Below, piece after piece: positions 19,801 through 30,369 of a stretch of DNA of 64,000 bases. A program made the position numbers and the translations under genes. A model generated the notes under the pieces. That model saw only the letters and a list, made by a program, of their open reading frames with translations, was not told the DNA's origin and made no database searches. The stretch is from positions 434,001 through 498,000 of the forward strand of contig NC_026490.1 in the NCBI RefSeq assembly GCF_000328475.2, given 5' to 3'. Source of the stretch: Mycosarcoma maydis. Lineage: Eukaryota; Basidiomycota; Ustilaginomycetes; Ustilaginales. Positions within the stretch are counted from its first letter, which is position 1, and each line of letters starts with the position of its first letter.

Positions 19801-20356
19801 GTCGATCGTGACGGAAGAAGGAAGGATGGGCGTCGTTGGATGCCTTGGCGAGGTCGAACGAGTCGTGCGGTGTACGCTGAGGGGTAGGCTCAGACGATCG
19901 AGTGTAGATAGACAGCGAGGTAGACGGTGGCGGAGCATACTGGCCGATGGGCTCATCGGAGTGGTGAGGTGAATGTGGATGAGAAGCAAGATCGAGGGGA
20001 AAGCGAGCGAGATCGGTGGCTAAAGAGTGCGGACGATCGTGTGAATCGAAGCGCACGTCTCTGGATGAGGACGTGACCGAGGCGTACGTATCTGCTATGG
20101 AAGATCGAAGTGGTGTTGGCTCGGCGTGAGGATAGCGAGTGGCGATGGCGGGCAGGTTGCGAGGGACGGGTAGCCTTGGGGGCACAAAAGAGCGCTGCGC
20201 GGACCACGGGTGAGCGGATGAAGCTGCATAGGGAGTGTGCGGTGGTGAAGGGTGGTCGTACGAGGCGGAGGGGCGTGAGAGGAGATGAGGGTAGTGCTGA
20301 GGATGCTCGTGGTGCGACGCATCGTGTGAGAAAGTAGCGTGGGAGTGGTAGGACAT
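16813..20356 (-). CDS. Zn2Cys6 transcription factor, Rgt1-like DNA-binding region; interrupted by assembly gap
   Basis: The gene starts at ATG 20354-20356 (MSYHSHATFSHD). About 340 residues of His/Pro/Ser-rich sequence precede a fungal binuclear zinc cluster that begins at Cys348 (ACDECRRRKTRCD) and ends CMNCRRSQVTCTYSKRPLKR, then GPSKGYIKDLERRLNSLE. The basic PLKRGPSKGY linker and coiled coil recall Rgt1-type glucose regulators, though the regulatory role here is inference. The loop between the third and fourth Cys is about 38 residues, much longer than usual. The frame enters a 100-N gap (17555-17654) and resumes beyond it in a shifted frame, reading LENLVRCYHALHTLPNARDV to a stop at 16813-16815. 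Frames agree if the true gap length is a multiple of three. At least 1147 residues are encoded outside the gap. Confidence 0.88.
17555..17654. other. assembly gap (100 N)
   Basis: Exactly 100 N, probably a placeholder of unknown size, inside the transcription factor gene. Confidence 0.99.
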
Positions 20357-20691
20357 GGTGATGACGGGGCGTGTGGTGGTAAAAGCGAAAAGATGGCCGA
20401 GCGAGCAGAAGAGCGGGTCGGGGGAGGGAAGTGGAAGGGTCAATCGAAACAGAACATGGGGGATAGCAAAAGGGTGGGGGGGATGACGATCAAGAATGAT
20501 GCTGCTACAGAGGAAAGCCAAGCCAAATGGTCGTGAGTGGTAGTCAAGACGGTGTCAGAAGCAGCAAGCACGAAGATGGCGGCTGCGGTGGTTCACGGTC
20601 GGTAAGCTCGAGAACGCGGCGGACACGAGAGCGGCGGCTTAGCGGAAAGCCGGATAGACGAGGGCCAGCCGAGAAGGAGACACTCACGACC

Positions 20692-20735
20692 AAGTTAACT
20701 TACATTAAGGTAACTTACGTTAAGCATGTCTTTGG
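20692..20735. promoter_or_regulatory. clustered TTAACTTA/TTAAGGTAACTTACGTTAAG-type element
   Basis: Three near-copies of (T)TAA(C/G)TTA in 44 bp, about 340 bp upstream of the transcription factor ATG. Similar elements lie upstream of the carboxypeptidase, IES6, UPF0643 and LC8 genes. Confidence 0.4.
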
Positions 20736-20843
20736 TTGACATCTGTTTCATCTACAGTCACGAGTAACTATGTGAGTTGTGTGTTTGCCATAGTGCGTTT
20801 AGAGCTGCACACGGCCAATTCACGATTCCTGATTCATGATTTT

Positions 20844-20864
20844 TGCACTCTGCACTCTGCACTC
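20844..20864. repeat. heptamer repeat TGCACTC x3
   Basis: Three exact copies, followed at 20871-20884 by two copies of TGCACGC. Confidence 0.9.
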
Positions 20865-21490
20865 TTATTCTGCACGCTGCACGCTGGGGCAGAAGAGTTG
20901 CAAAGTACGTTAGCAGCGTGTAGATCTGAAGCATAAAACCAGCTCGCCTGGGCGTGAGAAGCGATTCATCTAAAGTTATTAGAAATATTTGCACGCTGCA
21001 GAGATCAGAGATGCGAGATGCAGATGGAGACTGCACATAGATCTTCTGTTCTGTACAGTTACTACTCACACTGCCAGCCTGACGGAGCGAAGCAACGCAG
21101 AAGCTAAGCACTAGAATGCAAGAGCCATGTGCGCTTTCGCAGCACCATCGTGAACCGTGAATGCAGAGCAAGTGACGAGTGAACCACAAACACTTTGTGG
21201 AAAGGTGGAAAGGAGCTTGAGAGTGTCATCCTCTCGTTTGAGTGTAGCTTTGATGACGAGAGAACAGCTAAGCGGCTTAACACTCGATTGTGGCCGTCGT
21301 GCCTGTATACGCTGTGAGCAGACTGAGCGTCGGCTTGGCTTGGACGAGATACTGGACCACGGACGACACTCGTGATTGTGCGTTGCATGTGTGTGGATAC
21401 AAGAAACGATTCATTTTCACATTCGTGATTTTTTGCTCACGAAAACTGTAACTGACATCTACAAAACCCTCTGTGCAACGGAGCAATCAC

Positions 21491-21539
21491 GAAGCACGAA
21501 GCACGAAGCACGAAGCACGAAGCACGAAGCACGAAGCAC
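21491..21539. repeat. heptamer repeat GAAGCAC x7
   Basis: Seven exact copies, 49 bp. The same unit with the same copy number recurs at 30022-30070. Confidence 0.96.
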
Positions 21540-21825
21540 GGACTTGCTTCTTGCTTTTTGGTGCTTACGCCCTCTCAGCTTGTGACTGTAAACTGTATTA
21601 TGTATAGTGTCAGATTTTGCCATGCTTGGTTTTAGCCTATCTTCATCCACTGGGGATTTTTTTTGTTTCTCGCTTGCGGTGCGGGCGTACAACAGCAAGT
21701 GCGACCCGGTTCGGATTTGCACGCTAAAACTGCGGCTTGGCTCGGAGACGCCTGAGAGCCGTACGCGAGCAAAGAAAATAGAAAATAGGTGTTGCAAGTT
21801 AAGCTAAAGCTGGGCCAAGCTAGGC

Positions 21826-21880
21826 AAGGCAAGGCAAGGCAAGGCAAGGCAAGGCAAGGCAAGGCAAGGCAAGGCAAGGC
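21826..21880. repeat. pentamer repeat AAGGC x11
   Basis: Eleven exact copies, preceded by a partial AGGC. Confidence 0.96.
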
Positions 21881-22719
21881 AGAACATCGTTCCGCTTCTG
21901 TGACCGCCAAGAACCGCGTGACGGAACCGAGCCACTCTATTCGATATTCGTGATTCGGATGGTGCCTGACCAATCCAACACGCGAGACGACAACCACAAA
22001 TCACAAATCACAAATTCTGTAATCGGTAATTGTGTAGCTCTACACGCTGTGCTTCACGATTCTGTCTGCGATTCGGCGATTCTGTGTTTGTGAGTGCACA
22101 ATTTGAATCACGAATTCGGCAGTCCCGCCTTCAGACAGTGCCGACAGCCATCCAAGATACAGTCGTGAGTACCTCTGCGTGCTCGACTGCTCGACTGCTC
22201 GAGCGGGAAAGCCTACTCTGGTCCAACTGGATTGCGTCGCTGTCACTTTGGCTCGGATTTGGATAGGTTTGGCCATCCGGTCCATTCAACTTACGGTATA
22301 TGCAAGTCGATATCGTCACGCGTTGCATGGGCAGCAAGAATGGTGCGCACAGCGTGGTCCTTGATCCTCGAGCCACCCAGCAGACAAACCTAAACCTTGT
22401 CCTCTTCATCACAGCGCAGCGTCAGCAAGCTTGACCCTCCCAAAATAGCTCCGCAGCGCGAAATGCGTTTTGGCAAACGACCTGGCCTCAATCACGGTAG
22501 CATTCAGCCGCCGAATCGCTCGAGAGCCAGAGCTCCGACGACTGTGAATCGCCATGACTTGGTTCGCCCACGCAGCGTCCTTGCGTAGTCTCTTGTTGCA
22601 CAACACAACAAGTCGAGCAACACCGTCTAGTACAACACGCGCCCATCATTGACTGTGTGCTCACTCCACGCTGTCGCCACTCGTCGCGTGTGAGCCCACG
22701 CAAAGCCAAGCCGCTCCCA

Positions 22720-23772
22720 ATGCGGCCAACAACGCGACCACCACCTCCCAAGCTCTCTTCATCAGACGCTCGAGCTCGCTTCCACCTTGCAGCTTCCATC
22801 GGTGCCTCCACGTGCCACCAAGAGCACCATTCTTGCTTGTCCCAGCCTGTGCTGCCACAATCTGAAGCGCGTCACGCCGGTTCGCGACTCTCTAGCCGAC
22901 TCTCGAGATCGTCCAACTCGAGCACATGCTCGCTCCTCTCGGCTCTCCAGCACTTCCCCCACACTCCGGAGAATGCCAAGCTGGATTTCAACGTACCCAA
23001 AGTCGACCAGACCAACACGCTCGCACACACTGCTGCTCAACCAACGTACTGTAGCGCATCGGTACCTTGGCAAGACACCTGGGTCGCGTCGTCGGCTCCT
23101 TGGCAGCACTCGAGGGCAGTATTCGCGAGCCATGTTCCGCCCAGCCACCAAAGTGACGATCCGACCAACACCAGTGCTGACAGATCTCTAGTTGCTCAAC
23201 ATGCTCCGTGTCGGTCAGCCTGCACCGTGCGTGCACAAACATCGCTGACGCCTCGACTGTGTGGGCAGACGGTGCATTCAGGAACACGTATTTCGTTTAG
23301 CAGCACCTCGCACAGCCGTGTTGGAGTGGCGTCAGCGTTGCAGTGCGGCGAGTCTCGCGTCGCGTCGTCCGGGCTGGACCAAGCGCAGAGCAAGGCCGAC
23401 GATCGATGCTCGGTGTTGCGTGAATCGGGGTGGTGCGCAACTACGGCTCGCGCAGACGATGGGGCGTGCAGCCAATGCAGCCAACATGCTCGCTCAGCTC
23501 TGGCTGCGCGTTTGCACAGAATCCATGCGCAAGACGCATCGACATGCGCTTGTGCTCGCAAGTCGGCAGACGTGCGCGACACTGGCGACTCGGACGAATC
23601 CAACATCGTCCTCGCCTCGCTCGAATACCAGCCGCGGTGGCGCGACAAATGCGTGCGTGTCAACACACATGATCGCATCAGTGCACACATAACCACGCTC
23701 ACCAACTGGATCGATCGCCTCCACCGCAAACGTCGCCATCGTCGAACGCGCTGGCGCGAGCCATCGCCCTAG
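22720..23772 (+). CDS. hypothetical protein, unrecognised family
   Basis: A 350-residue open frame from ATG 22720 to TAG at 23770-23772. It is Ser/Arg/Thr/Ala/His-rich, with Cys scattered throughout, and has no signal peptide or membrane helix. A Ser-rich segment (SRLSSRLSRSSNSST) sits near residue 60, and the C-terminus is very basic (RLHRKRRHRRTRWRE). I recognise no domain. Support is the frame length in GC-balanced DNA and its placement between intergenic repeats and TRAPPC11, with which it is convergent (123 bp apart). It could be a lineage-specific nuclear protein or a chance open frame. Confidence 0.45.
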   Translation: MRPTTRPPPPKLSSSDARARFHLAASIGASTCHQEHHSCLSQPVLPQSEARHAGSRLSSRLSRSSNSSTCSLLSALQHFPHTPENAKLDFNVPKVDQTNTLAHTAAQPTYCSASVPWQDTWVASSAPWQHSRAVFASHVPPSHQSDDPTNTSADRSLVAQHAPCRSACTVRAQTSLTPRLCGQTVHSGTRISFSSTSHSRVGVASALQCGESRVASSGLDQAQSKADDRCSVLRESGWCATTARADDGACSQCSQHARSALAARLHRIHAQDASTCACARKSADVRDTGDSDESNIVLASLEYQPRWRDKCVRVNTHDRISAHITTLTNWIDRLHRKRRHRRTRWREPSP

Positions 23773-23894
23773 TGCATCTCATTCGCGCTCGCGCCCGCGC
23801 CGCCAGTCCAAGTCCGCGTCTGTCGCTCACTCACGCTTCGCAACTCATATCGTCATGTTTGATTCCTCTCCGAGTCGCACTGTGGCACCGACTG

Positions 23895-26800
23895 TTACAG
23901 CGAGACGGCGATGCTGGGCAGGATCGACGTATCGTCTACATGGCTGTGCGAACCGACGCGAGCATACGTGAACAGCACGCCGGTTGGCTGCGCAGAGCCC
24001 GGTACGCTGCCGTCATGTGCATCGCTCTTGTCGGTGTTGGAAAGCGAGGTGGATGCGAGCCGGCTGAGCGTCGGGTCGTTGCGGTCTAGGACGCGTACGC
24101 CGATGACGGGGAGCGCAAACGTGCCTAGCTGCTGTGGAGTGAGCCTTGCAAAGTGCGTGAGATCGAGTTGTTGCCCAGGCAGCACGTACGGGATGCACAG
24201 ATGACGCGTCGCAGCGAGCGTAAAGTGTGCGTCACTGTCCAGTGTCAGTAGCACCGACAGAGAGTGCCAAGCATGTGTGTTGTGCAGCGTCACATGCACA
24301 GGAAGCGGCATCAGCAGCCTCGCCGACGTCGCGTACGAGAGCGTTACGTTTAGCCAGGCTCGAGCTGTCAATGCACCATCAGAGCGTCCAGACAAGTCGC
24401 TAAACGCGATCATCGTCGAATGCACCTCGTCGCTTATCGCGCGCGACCAAGTGATACGCCACCCAATCGGTGGTGCATGCACAGCGAGAGCGCGCACGAA
24501 GCTAAACCGATCATTCGGCATCCACTCGCCCAACGCATCTTCTTCTGCAACCAACATCTCTCCATCACACACCACCTCGACTTTCGATACCGTCACCGCT
24601 TGCTCACCCACCATCTCGACATCCAGTCCCACCTTCACTGTCTCCTCCTCCTCCTCTGGATCGTCGAATTCCAACAGACCCTTTTCTCGCCCCCGCGCTT
24701 GCGCGCCACCCCGCTTGATCCACGCCACACATTCAAACGCCTTGTGCACACCAATGCTGCAACTGCTGCTCGTCGCCACCTCGACCGTCTCGGCATCCAC
24801 ATCCCCCACACCCGCCACTCGCACAGTCACATTGACCACACGCACCCCACTCGCCTGTCTCGCCGTTAGCCAAATCTTCCGCTCCACCTTGCCGCCAGCA
24901 TCCACGGATCCCAATGACAACAGCTCTACGCTCTGTTTCTTGTCGCCATTCGCCTCTCGGGCGTCGTCGTGCGAGACCATCAGTGTGTCCAATCCACCAT
25001 CGTAGCTAGGCTGCAAGCGCGCATCGATCCATACCTGCACCGGCACGTCTTCGTGATTGCTCACACGCACCGTCAACGCAATCCGTTCGTCGATGTACAG
25101 GCTACCCGTCGGCGTCGCCAGCGCGAGCGACACGTTGAAGCGTTTAGGCCGCACGTACGTGACCGACGGATTCTGCCGTTGCGCCAGCTTGACGCTCCGC
25201 TTACTGGCCAGCAGCCAACGCGCGGTGTTGAGACCACTTTCAGCCGTGTCCGAGTCAAGCACCGCTTCGCGGACCGGCAACACATCCAGTTGCAGTTTCC
25301 ACTTTGCACAGGCAAGGTGCACACTAACTCGCGCCACCGAGATAGCGCCCGCATGCGACGCCTTGATATGTCCCTGAAACGCAATCGTACCACTTTTCGG
25401 TTTCAACAATGCATCCAAATCGGCTCGGATCGGCTGCAACGGCGTAGAGGTGAGGTCGAGTGAGCCCAGATCCACAATCAACGGATCACAACTGCCACCG
25501 TCGGCATCGTTGCAGGAATCGATCTCAACCGCCGACTCGTGAGTGTGTTGGCCGTTGGAAAAGTACAACGTCACCAGTTCGGCTGTGAACAGCTGTGCGA
25601 GGTCGAACGACGGATGAGCGTTGCGGATCACCACTTGGAACGGCACCTGGGCGCCAAACTCGACTTGGGCCGCTGGAAACGCCGTGTCCATGTGCAGGAA
25701 TCTGGCTGGTACAGTGATGGTGCTTTCCTCATCTTGGCCTTGCTCCGCATCTGGCATATCACCAGCCTCACCATGCGCGTGGCCCAAAAACGTTTTGAGC
25801 GCACTCACCATCTTGTCCCTGTTGTGCATCTCGATCGGCAGAGTTGGGTCCAGCACTTCGATCAGCATTTTCATCGCACTTGTTCTGTCTGCCGCGCCAA
25901 TCGCCGCCTGTACCGCCGTCTCAACCAAGCCTGCCCTTACGCAGTGCACCTCGTCCTTGGCATAACTCTTGAGTATCCTCTCGAGGAATTTGAGTGCCAT
26001 TTCGTTCTGCCCGCCATCGTGGTACGCGGTCGCGATGCGAGCAGCAACCAACAGCGCGCAGCGGTAAAGTCGGTTTCGTTTGAAAGAGTCGTACGCCTTG
26101 GTGAGCGATTCGGTGAGCTGCGCAGTGTGGTCTACCTTGCGCTCGTGCGAGAGTGGGCTCGAGTCCGAGTCGTCTTGAGTTGTGGTAGAAGCCGCACTCG
26201 CGCTCAGGAAGCGTTGTCGCCGCTCGACGGTGCATAGCGCTGCCAGGTAGTAGTAGGCGCCCGGCGTTTGAAGGACGGTGCAAGTGTTTGCGGATACAGA
26301 GACGGCGTTCGAGTTGGGTAGGAGCAGCCCAGGCGGGGCGACGACGCCACCTCTGCCGTCCGAGAAGCGCGGCAGTGCGTCCGGGTGGATAAGGCGCGAT
26401 GGCAAAGGTGGTGCATGCATGGGCAACTGGAACGGTGCAAGTGGCGACGACGGCACAGCGCGCGTTGCGTGCTCAACGAGCTCGCCAAACATGCGGTACT
26501 GCTTGGCGAGCCAGGACCAGTATTCAAACGTGATCGCGCCAATCCCCCACCCGGTGCTCAAGTCCGTGAACCTTGCCAGGTGTCTGCGAAAGAACACAGC
26601 GGCGCCTTGACCATCATCGGCGTACAGCAGAAGCTTGCAGATTCGTACGCTGAGCGTATCTGCCAACACCTTTGCCTCGGCCCACCGTTTTGTACGCGGC
26701 GGCAACATGAGCGTACTACCCAACAGACACGTCGGCGAGTTGCACAGCAGATCATACGCTTCCCTGTACCGCAACGCTGCCTCGTGCATGTCGCCTGCGA

Positions 26801-27872
26801 GCTCGGCGAACACGGCGAGCTTATACTCGCTTCGCACAATCCATCCTTGGCGACTGAGCCAGCTGATGTCGTTGGCCGTCAACGTCTTTGCGCTCGCCAA
26901 AGCCGACGGAAGCGTTCCAAGCGCCGTCACCAGAGGGTGTAGCGTCGAGGCAGGTGGTGGGTAGCGTGTGCGTTTTCGCTTGACGCGTCTGGCGTGCTCC
27001 CTGTAGTAATCCGCCGCCGACTCGAAAAGCGCACCATGCAAGCTCGACACAAATTCTGCCAGCTCGGGCTTGGTAACGGGCGTCAAGACGAACAGACTCG
27101 CCTTGGAATCTAAGCCGCTGCTCCTTCTGACGAAACTGAGCCTTGCGTCGAGCTGCGCATCGTCCAGCATCTCGCGCTGCGTCAGGAGCACGATGGTGAG
27201 CTTGATGCCGCGTTCGGCGAGCGAGCGCCTTCGATCGGCGATAGTCTTGATGAGCGCCTCGTCGGCGATTCGAACATGTTCCATGTCCGACGCGGAGACA
27301 AGGCAGTGGAATGCGACAAACACCGCAGGGATGAGTTCGCGATGCTTGCGAACCCACACGGGAGCGATGAGGCCGTCTGGGAACTGCGGAGAGTTCGGAT
27401 GCAGTGGTGACAACGGAGATCGTGGAGGCAGCGCTGAAAACGCAGCGATGGCCGCTTCGCAAGGCGAAGACGGAGAGCCTGTGGTGACAGAAGGTATCGG
27501 TGGAACGTGTCGAGCTGATGGCTTGGTCTTGAGTGGCGGTAGACGAACATTGTGGTCGGCAAACACGGTGTGAAAGACAGCTGCTCGGCCTCGCGAAGGG
27601 TCCCAGAGCGTGTTGCGCGCTCTGGAAGCCAGAATCTCGTGCACAGATCTCGTCAGATCCGGAAACACCACGGTCGGATGATCTGAAGCTGCACCCGGTG
27701 CGGACGCATCGGAAGCCGTGTTGATTGGAGTTGATGACGATGGTCCGCCAGAATTCGAAGACGCTGCTGCAGCTGCCGTGGTAGACGGGGAGGATTTGGA
27801 CGGTGGTGTAAGTCCAGCTACCACCATGCACGCAAAGTGATGCAGAAGCAGCTCTGGCGGAAAGGCGTTCAT
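23895..27872 (-). CDS. TRAPPC11-like trafficking protein (foie gras / Gryzun)
   Basis: 1325 residues from ATG 27870-27872 (MNAFPPELLLHHFACMVVAGL). An N-terminal block ends in RAVFADHN/RLPPLK-type sequence. The foie-gras homology region follows: SEYKLAVFAELAGDMHEAALRYREAYDLL, LADTLSVRICKLLLY, FFRRHLARFTDL, FEYWSWLAKQYRMFGELVEHA and PGAYYYLAALCTVERRQ. A long beta-rich C-terminus corresponds to the Gryzun region. TRAPPC11 is a subunit of the TRAPPIII tethering complex acting in ER-Golgi traffic and autophagy. Ser/Pro/Gly-rich inserts occur near residues 30-60. The codons upstream of this ATG lack another ATG. It is a single exon and convergent with the orphan gene at 22720. Confidence 0.9.
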   Translation of the reverse strand: MNAFPPELLLHHFACMVVAGLTPPSKSSPSTTAAAAASSNSGGPSSSTPINTASDASAPGAASDHPTVVFPDLTRSVHEILASRARNTLWDPSRGRAAVFHTVFADHNVRLPPLKTKPSARHVPPIPSVTTGSPSSPCEAAIAAFSALPPRSPLSPLHPNSPQFPDGLIAPVWVRKHRELIPAVFVAFHCLVSASDMEHVRIADEALIKTIADRRRSLAERGIKLTIVLLTQREMLDDAQLDARLSFVRRSSGLDSKASLFVLTPVTKPELAEFVSSLHGALFESAADYYREHARRVKRKRTRYPPPASTLHPLVTALGTLPSALASAKTLTANDISWLSRQGWIVRSEYKLAVFAELAGDMHEAALRYREAYDLLCNSPTCLLGSTLMLPPRTKRWAEAKVLADTLSVRICKLLLYADDGQGAAVFFRRHLARFTDLSTGWGIGAITFEYWSWLAKQYRMFGELVEHATRAVPSSPLAPFQLPMHAPPLPSRLIHPDALPRFSDGRGGVVAPPGLLLPNSNAVSVSANTCTVLQTPGAYYYLAALCTVERRQRFLSASAASTTTQDDSDSSPLSHERKVDHTAQLTESLTKAYDSFKRNRLYRCALLVAARIATAYHDGGQNEMALKFLERILKSYAKDEVHCVRAGLVETAVQAAIGAADRTSAMKMLIEVLDPTLPIEMHNRDKMVSALKTFLGHAHGEAGDMPDAEQGQDEESTITVPARFLHMDTAFPAAQVEFGAQVPFQVVIRNAHPSFDLAQLFTAELVTLYFSNGQHTHESAVEIDSCNDADGGSCDPLIVDLGSLDLTSTPLQPIRADLDALLKPKSGTIAFQGHIKASHAGAISVARVSVHLACAKWKLQLDVLPVREAVLDSDTAESGLNTARWLLASKRSVKLAQRQNPSVTYVRPKRFNVSLALATPTGSLYIDERIALTVRVSNHEDVPVQVWIDARLQPSYDGGLDTLMVSHDDAREANGDKKQSVELLSLGSVDAGGKVERKIWLTARQASGVRVVNVTVRVAGVGDVDAETVEVATSSSCSIGVHKAFECVAWIKRGGAQARGREKGLLEFDDPEEEEETVKVGLDVEMVGEQAVTVSKVEVVCDGEMLVAEEDALGEWMPNDRFSFVRALAVHAPPIGWRITWSRAISDEVHSTMIAFSDLSGRSDGALTARAWLNVTLSYATSARLLMPLPVHVTLHNTHAWHSLSVLLTLDSDAHFTLAATRHLCIPYVLPGQQLDLTHFARLTPQQLGTFALPVIGVRVLDRNDPTLSRLASTSLSNTDKSDAHDGSVPGSAQPTGVLFTYARVGSHSHVDDTSILPSIAVSL

Positions 27873-28439
27873 GATGGATATCGTCCAATGCACACCGTCG
27901 AAATGGCCAAGAGCGCTAATATCCACGCGTGATGCGCGCTGATGTTGCTAGCCTATGATCAGTACGGCATGAGATGCAGGTAGAATCAAAATGGGCGTCT
28001 AGTGATCAGGTAGCACAGATCAACGTACGTGTTGAGGAATCAAGATTGACGAGACGAAGTGTGAACCCTGTCACCATGATGGCGAGAGACTTTGCGGTTT
28101 ACAATTCGTGATTTGTGATTCAAAATTGTAGACAAGCGTGAAGAGCGTGCGTCCTGGCTTGTGCACCACTCACCACTCACCACGCACATGGCACATGGCA
28201 CAGATTTCGTTTTTGTCGTGATTGTTACCACAAGTCTAACATTCAGTCATTTTCGAGTGGCGAGTCGTGAGTCTTGAGACTCGTGACTTGTTCCTTCAAT
28301 CGTGAATCACGAATCTGGTTTCCCAATCGTGACTCACTCGCTCCAGTCCCTAGAAGATGGATATACAATGGCATGACAGCTAGATGGAAGGGTATAGGGG
28401 GGCAGAAGAAACGACGTTTTCACGGTTGTTGTGCCTCTG
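27873..28439. promoter_or_regulatory. upstream region of TRAPPC11, 3' side of PRCC-like gene
   Basis: 567 bp with CGTGAATC/CACGAATC motifs and no open frame of interest. It should contain the TRAPPC11 promoter. Confidence 0.45.
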
Positions 28440-29867
28440 TCACCAGCCATACTGATTCATACCGCGAGCCATGGCCTCGCGACCCTTCTTCCACCTCTGT
28501 TCCAACTGCGCTCTGTTCTCAGCGGCCAGGTTGACGATGCTACTCAACTGGCCCTTCTTGAGGCCTTTAAGCATACCTGGTTTGCGCTGTGGCACGTCTC
28601 GGTTCCCCGCGGCAAATTCGGCAGCGGCGGCGTACTTGTCACTATCCGTTTCGTCACCGCTTGCAGAGAGATAGGCCTGGCGGGCTGCAGTGGAGGCGTC
28701 GAACGCTTGAATGTCTTGCGGTGTGAGTCCTGCAGCTAAAAGGTCGCGTGTGCCATCAAGGTTGGGTGTGCTCTTGGATGATGATGCAAGCGAGGAGCGA
28801 ACGAGCGATTGCTGGTACGCGACAAATTGCGCTTGTGCTTCAGCAGTGATGGGCACCCACAAGCCGTCATGATCGAGCTGCCAGCCTGGATATTCCGAGG
28901 CCGAATGCGTGGAGTCGACTGCATCTGCCGATGGTTGCCCCTCTGATTGATCTATGACCGGTGCAGATGAGACGCAGAAAGATGGCGTATGCGATGTGGG
29001 CGCATCGCTGTTCAGAGGACGCGCCGTGTCGAGCGAGAAAAAGTCGACCGATGCTGCCGCCTCTGTCTTGCTCGATGATGGTTCGAAATGCGACGACGCT
29101 AATGGTGCTTCCGTGCTTGACGTCGATGTCAACGCTTGTGTGGATGTCGTTGAATCCGAGCTTTTGGAGGCGCGGTCTGAAGAGGCAGCGGCAGGCGCAT
29201 CCGGCTTGTTTGCTGCAGGCTTGAGCCCAAGCATGGCCCTAAACGCATCATTGTTCTTTGCCTTCGGTCTGCTATTCGCCGCAGCAGCGGAATCGTCCTG
29301 TTGATCCGGAGATGCAGCACTAACGGCGGGTTCGTGGATCTTCAGAGGTGCCTCAGGTGCCTCTGTCAACGGCGCATCTATCTCATTCATGGATTTGGCC
29401 GCTTTCTTTGTCTGCGCCTCTTGGTTCCTCTCGGCCAGAACCTCGTCGTTGCTGCGCTTGGGTGCTGGTAGCATGCCGAACAGCGAGTGCTTGACCGAGC
29501 TACCGCTTGCTATACTAGATCCCAGCTTTGGCTTTTTGCTGCTGATTCCAGATTCTGCGACACGGTCCAAATCGTGCGTGTCGTCGCTGCCATTGTAAGA
29601 CTTGAACGACTCGACTTTGATCACTTTGCGCTTGGAGGAAGATGCAGGTGGCGGCAGTGACAGCCTACTTGGACTCGAAGACGACGAGGGCACAGGTAGC
29701 TGGGATGCCAAACCAGCTCTTGGGGACGGAAGCAGCGAGTCGAGTTTGCAAGAGGCTGGCTTAGCCGCCGCAACTGTCGCAGCGCTCGACACTGCATCTC
29801 TGCTTGGCCCAGCATCGTCGTCCGAGTCGCTGTTGTAGCTGGTAAGCGATGCCAATACAGAAGCCAT
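28440..29867 (-). CDS. PRCC-like protein (mitotic checkpoint / splicing-associated)
   Basis: 475 residues from ATG 29865-29867 (MASVLASLTSYNSDSDDD). The acidic N-terminal start and the C-terminal ~120 residues match the PRCC family: LTPQDIQAFDAS, GNRDVPQRKPGMLKGLKKGQ, then LSSIVNLAAENRAQLEQRWK and a final tryptophan. The middle is a long Ser/Ala/Pro-rich region with a Lys-rich patch (SSKRKVIKVESFKSY). Human PRCC is nuclear, copurifies with spliceosomes and binds MAD2B; its role in fungi is inferred. It is divergent from the carboxypeptidase gene. Confidence 0.8.
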   Translation of the reverse strand: MASVLASLTSYNSDSDDDAGPSRDAVSSAATVAAAKPASCKLDSLLPSPRAGLASQLPVPSSSSSPSRLSLPPPASSSKRKVIKVESFKSYNGSDDTHDLDRVAESGISSKKPKLGSSIASGSSVKHSLFGMLPAPKRSNDEVLAERNQEAQTKKAAKSMNEIDAPLTEAPEAPLKIHEPAVSAASPDQQDDSAAAANSRPKAKNNDAFRAMLGLKPAANKPDAPAAASSDRASKSSDSTTSTQALTSTSSTEAPLASSHFEPSSSKTEAAASVDFFSLDTARPLNSDAPTSHTPSFCVSSAPVIDQSEGQPSADAVDSTHSASEYPGWQLDHDGLWVPITAEAQAQFVAYQQSLVRSSLASSSKSTPNLDGTRDLLAAGLTPQDIQAFDASTAARQAYLSASGDETDSDKYAAAAEFAAGNRDVPQRKPGMLKGLKKGQLSSIVNLAAENRAQLEQRWKKGREAMARGMNQYGW

Positions 29868-30021
29868 ACTGGCCGTGTGCGCCGAACAGCTGTGCGTATT
29901 CGAGATGGTGCAATGCCCAGAGGGATGGTGGTGCGATGGGTAGAAGCCAAGCTGCGACGCTTATCCGTGATGCAACCACGATCGAGAATCGCGAGTGGAG
30001 GCAGCGCCAAGCGTGAAGCGT

Positions 30022-30070
30022 GAAGCACGAAGCACGAAGCACGAAGCACGAAGCACGAAGCACGAAGCAC
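30022..30070. repeat. heptamer repeat GAAGCAC x7
   Basis: Seven exact copies in the same orientation as the array at 21491-21539. Confidence 0.96.
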
Positions 30071-30335
30071 GAAGCGTCAAGTTTTCACGTTTCACGTTTC
30101 ACAGTTTTCTATTCAAGCCTGTTAGGGTTTTTCGGCATTCTTCACGGCAATCCAAATACCAAACTCGTGACTTGAACCGGCGAAAAGACAGAGTGAAACA
30201 AAGTCACGAGTGCGACGCGCACGGGCACAAACCCGCCAAGCACGAGCTCAGTTAACTTGACTGATGCGTACCATGTAAGTTATTGGACAGGCGTGGACAT
30301 GCGTGGGCTCGTGCATTTTACCCTATCTTGTGCGC

Positions 30336-30338
<3 letters not shown>

Positions 30339-30365
<27 letters not shown>
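30339..30365. repeat. trinucleotide repeat CAG x9
   Basis: Nine exact CAG units, 88 bp upstream of the carboxypeptidase ATG. Confidence 0.95.

Positions 30366-30369
<4 letters not shown>

Larger units (their letters stand above)
20357..22719. other. 2.4-kb intergenic region with several repeat arrays
   Basis: The first ~400 bp are the promoter side of the transcription factor, with TTAACTTA-type elements at 20692-20735. The remainder holds TGCACTC x3, GAAGCAC x7 and AAGGC x11 arrays and scattered CACGAATC motifs. None of the short open frames resembles a protein. Confidence 0.55.
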
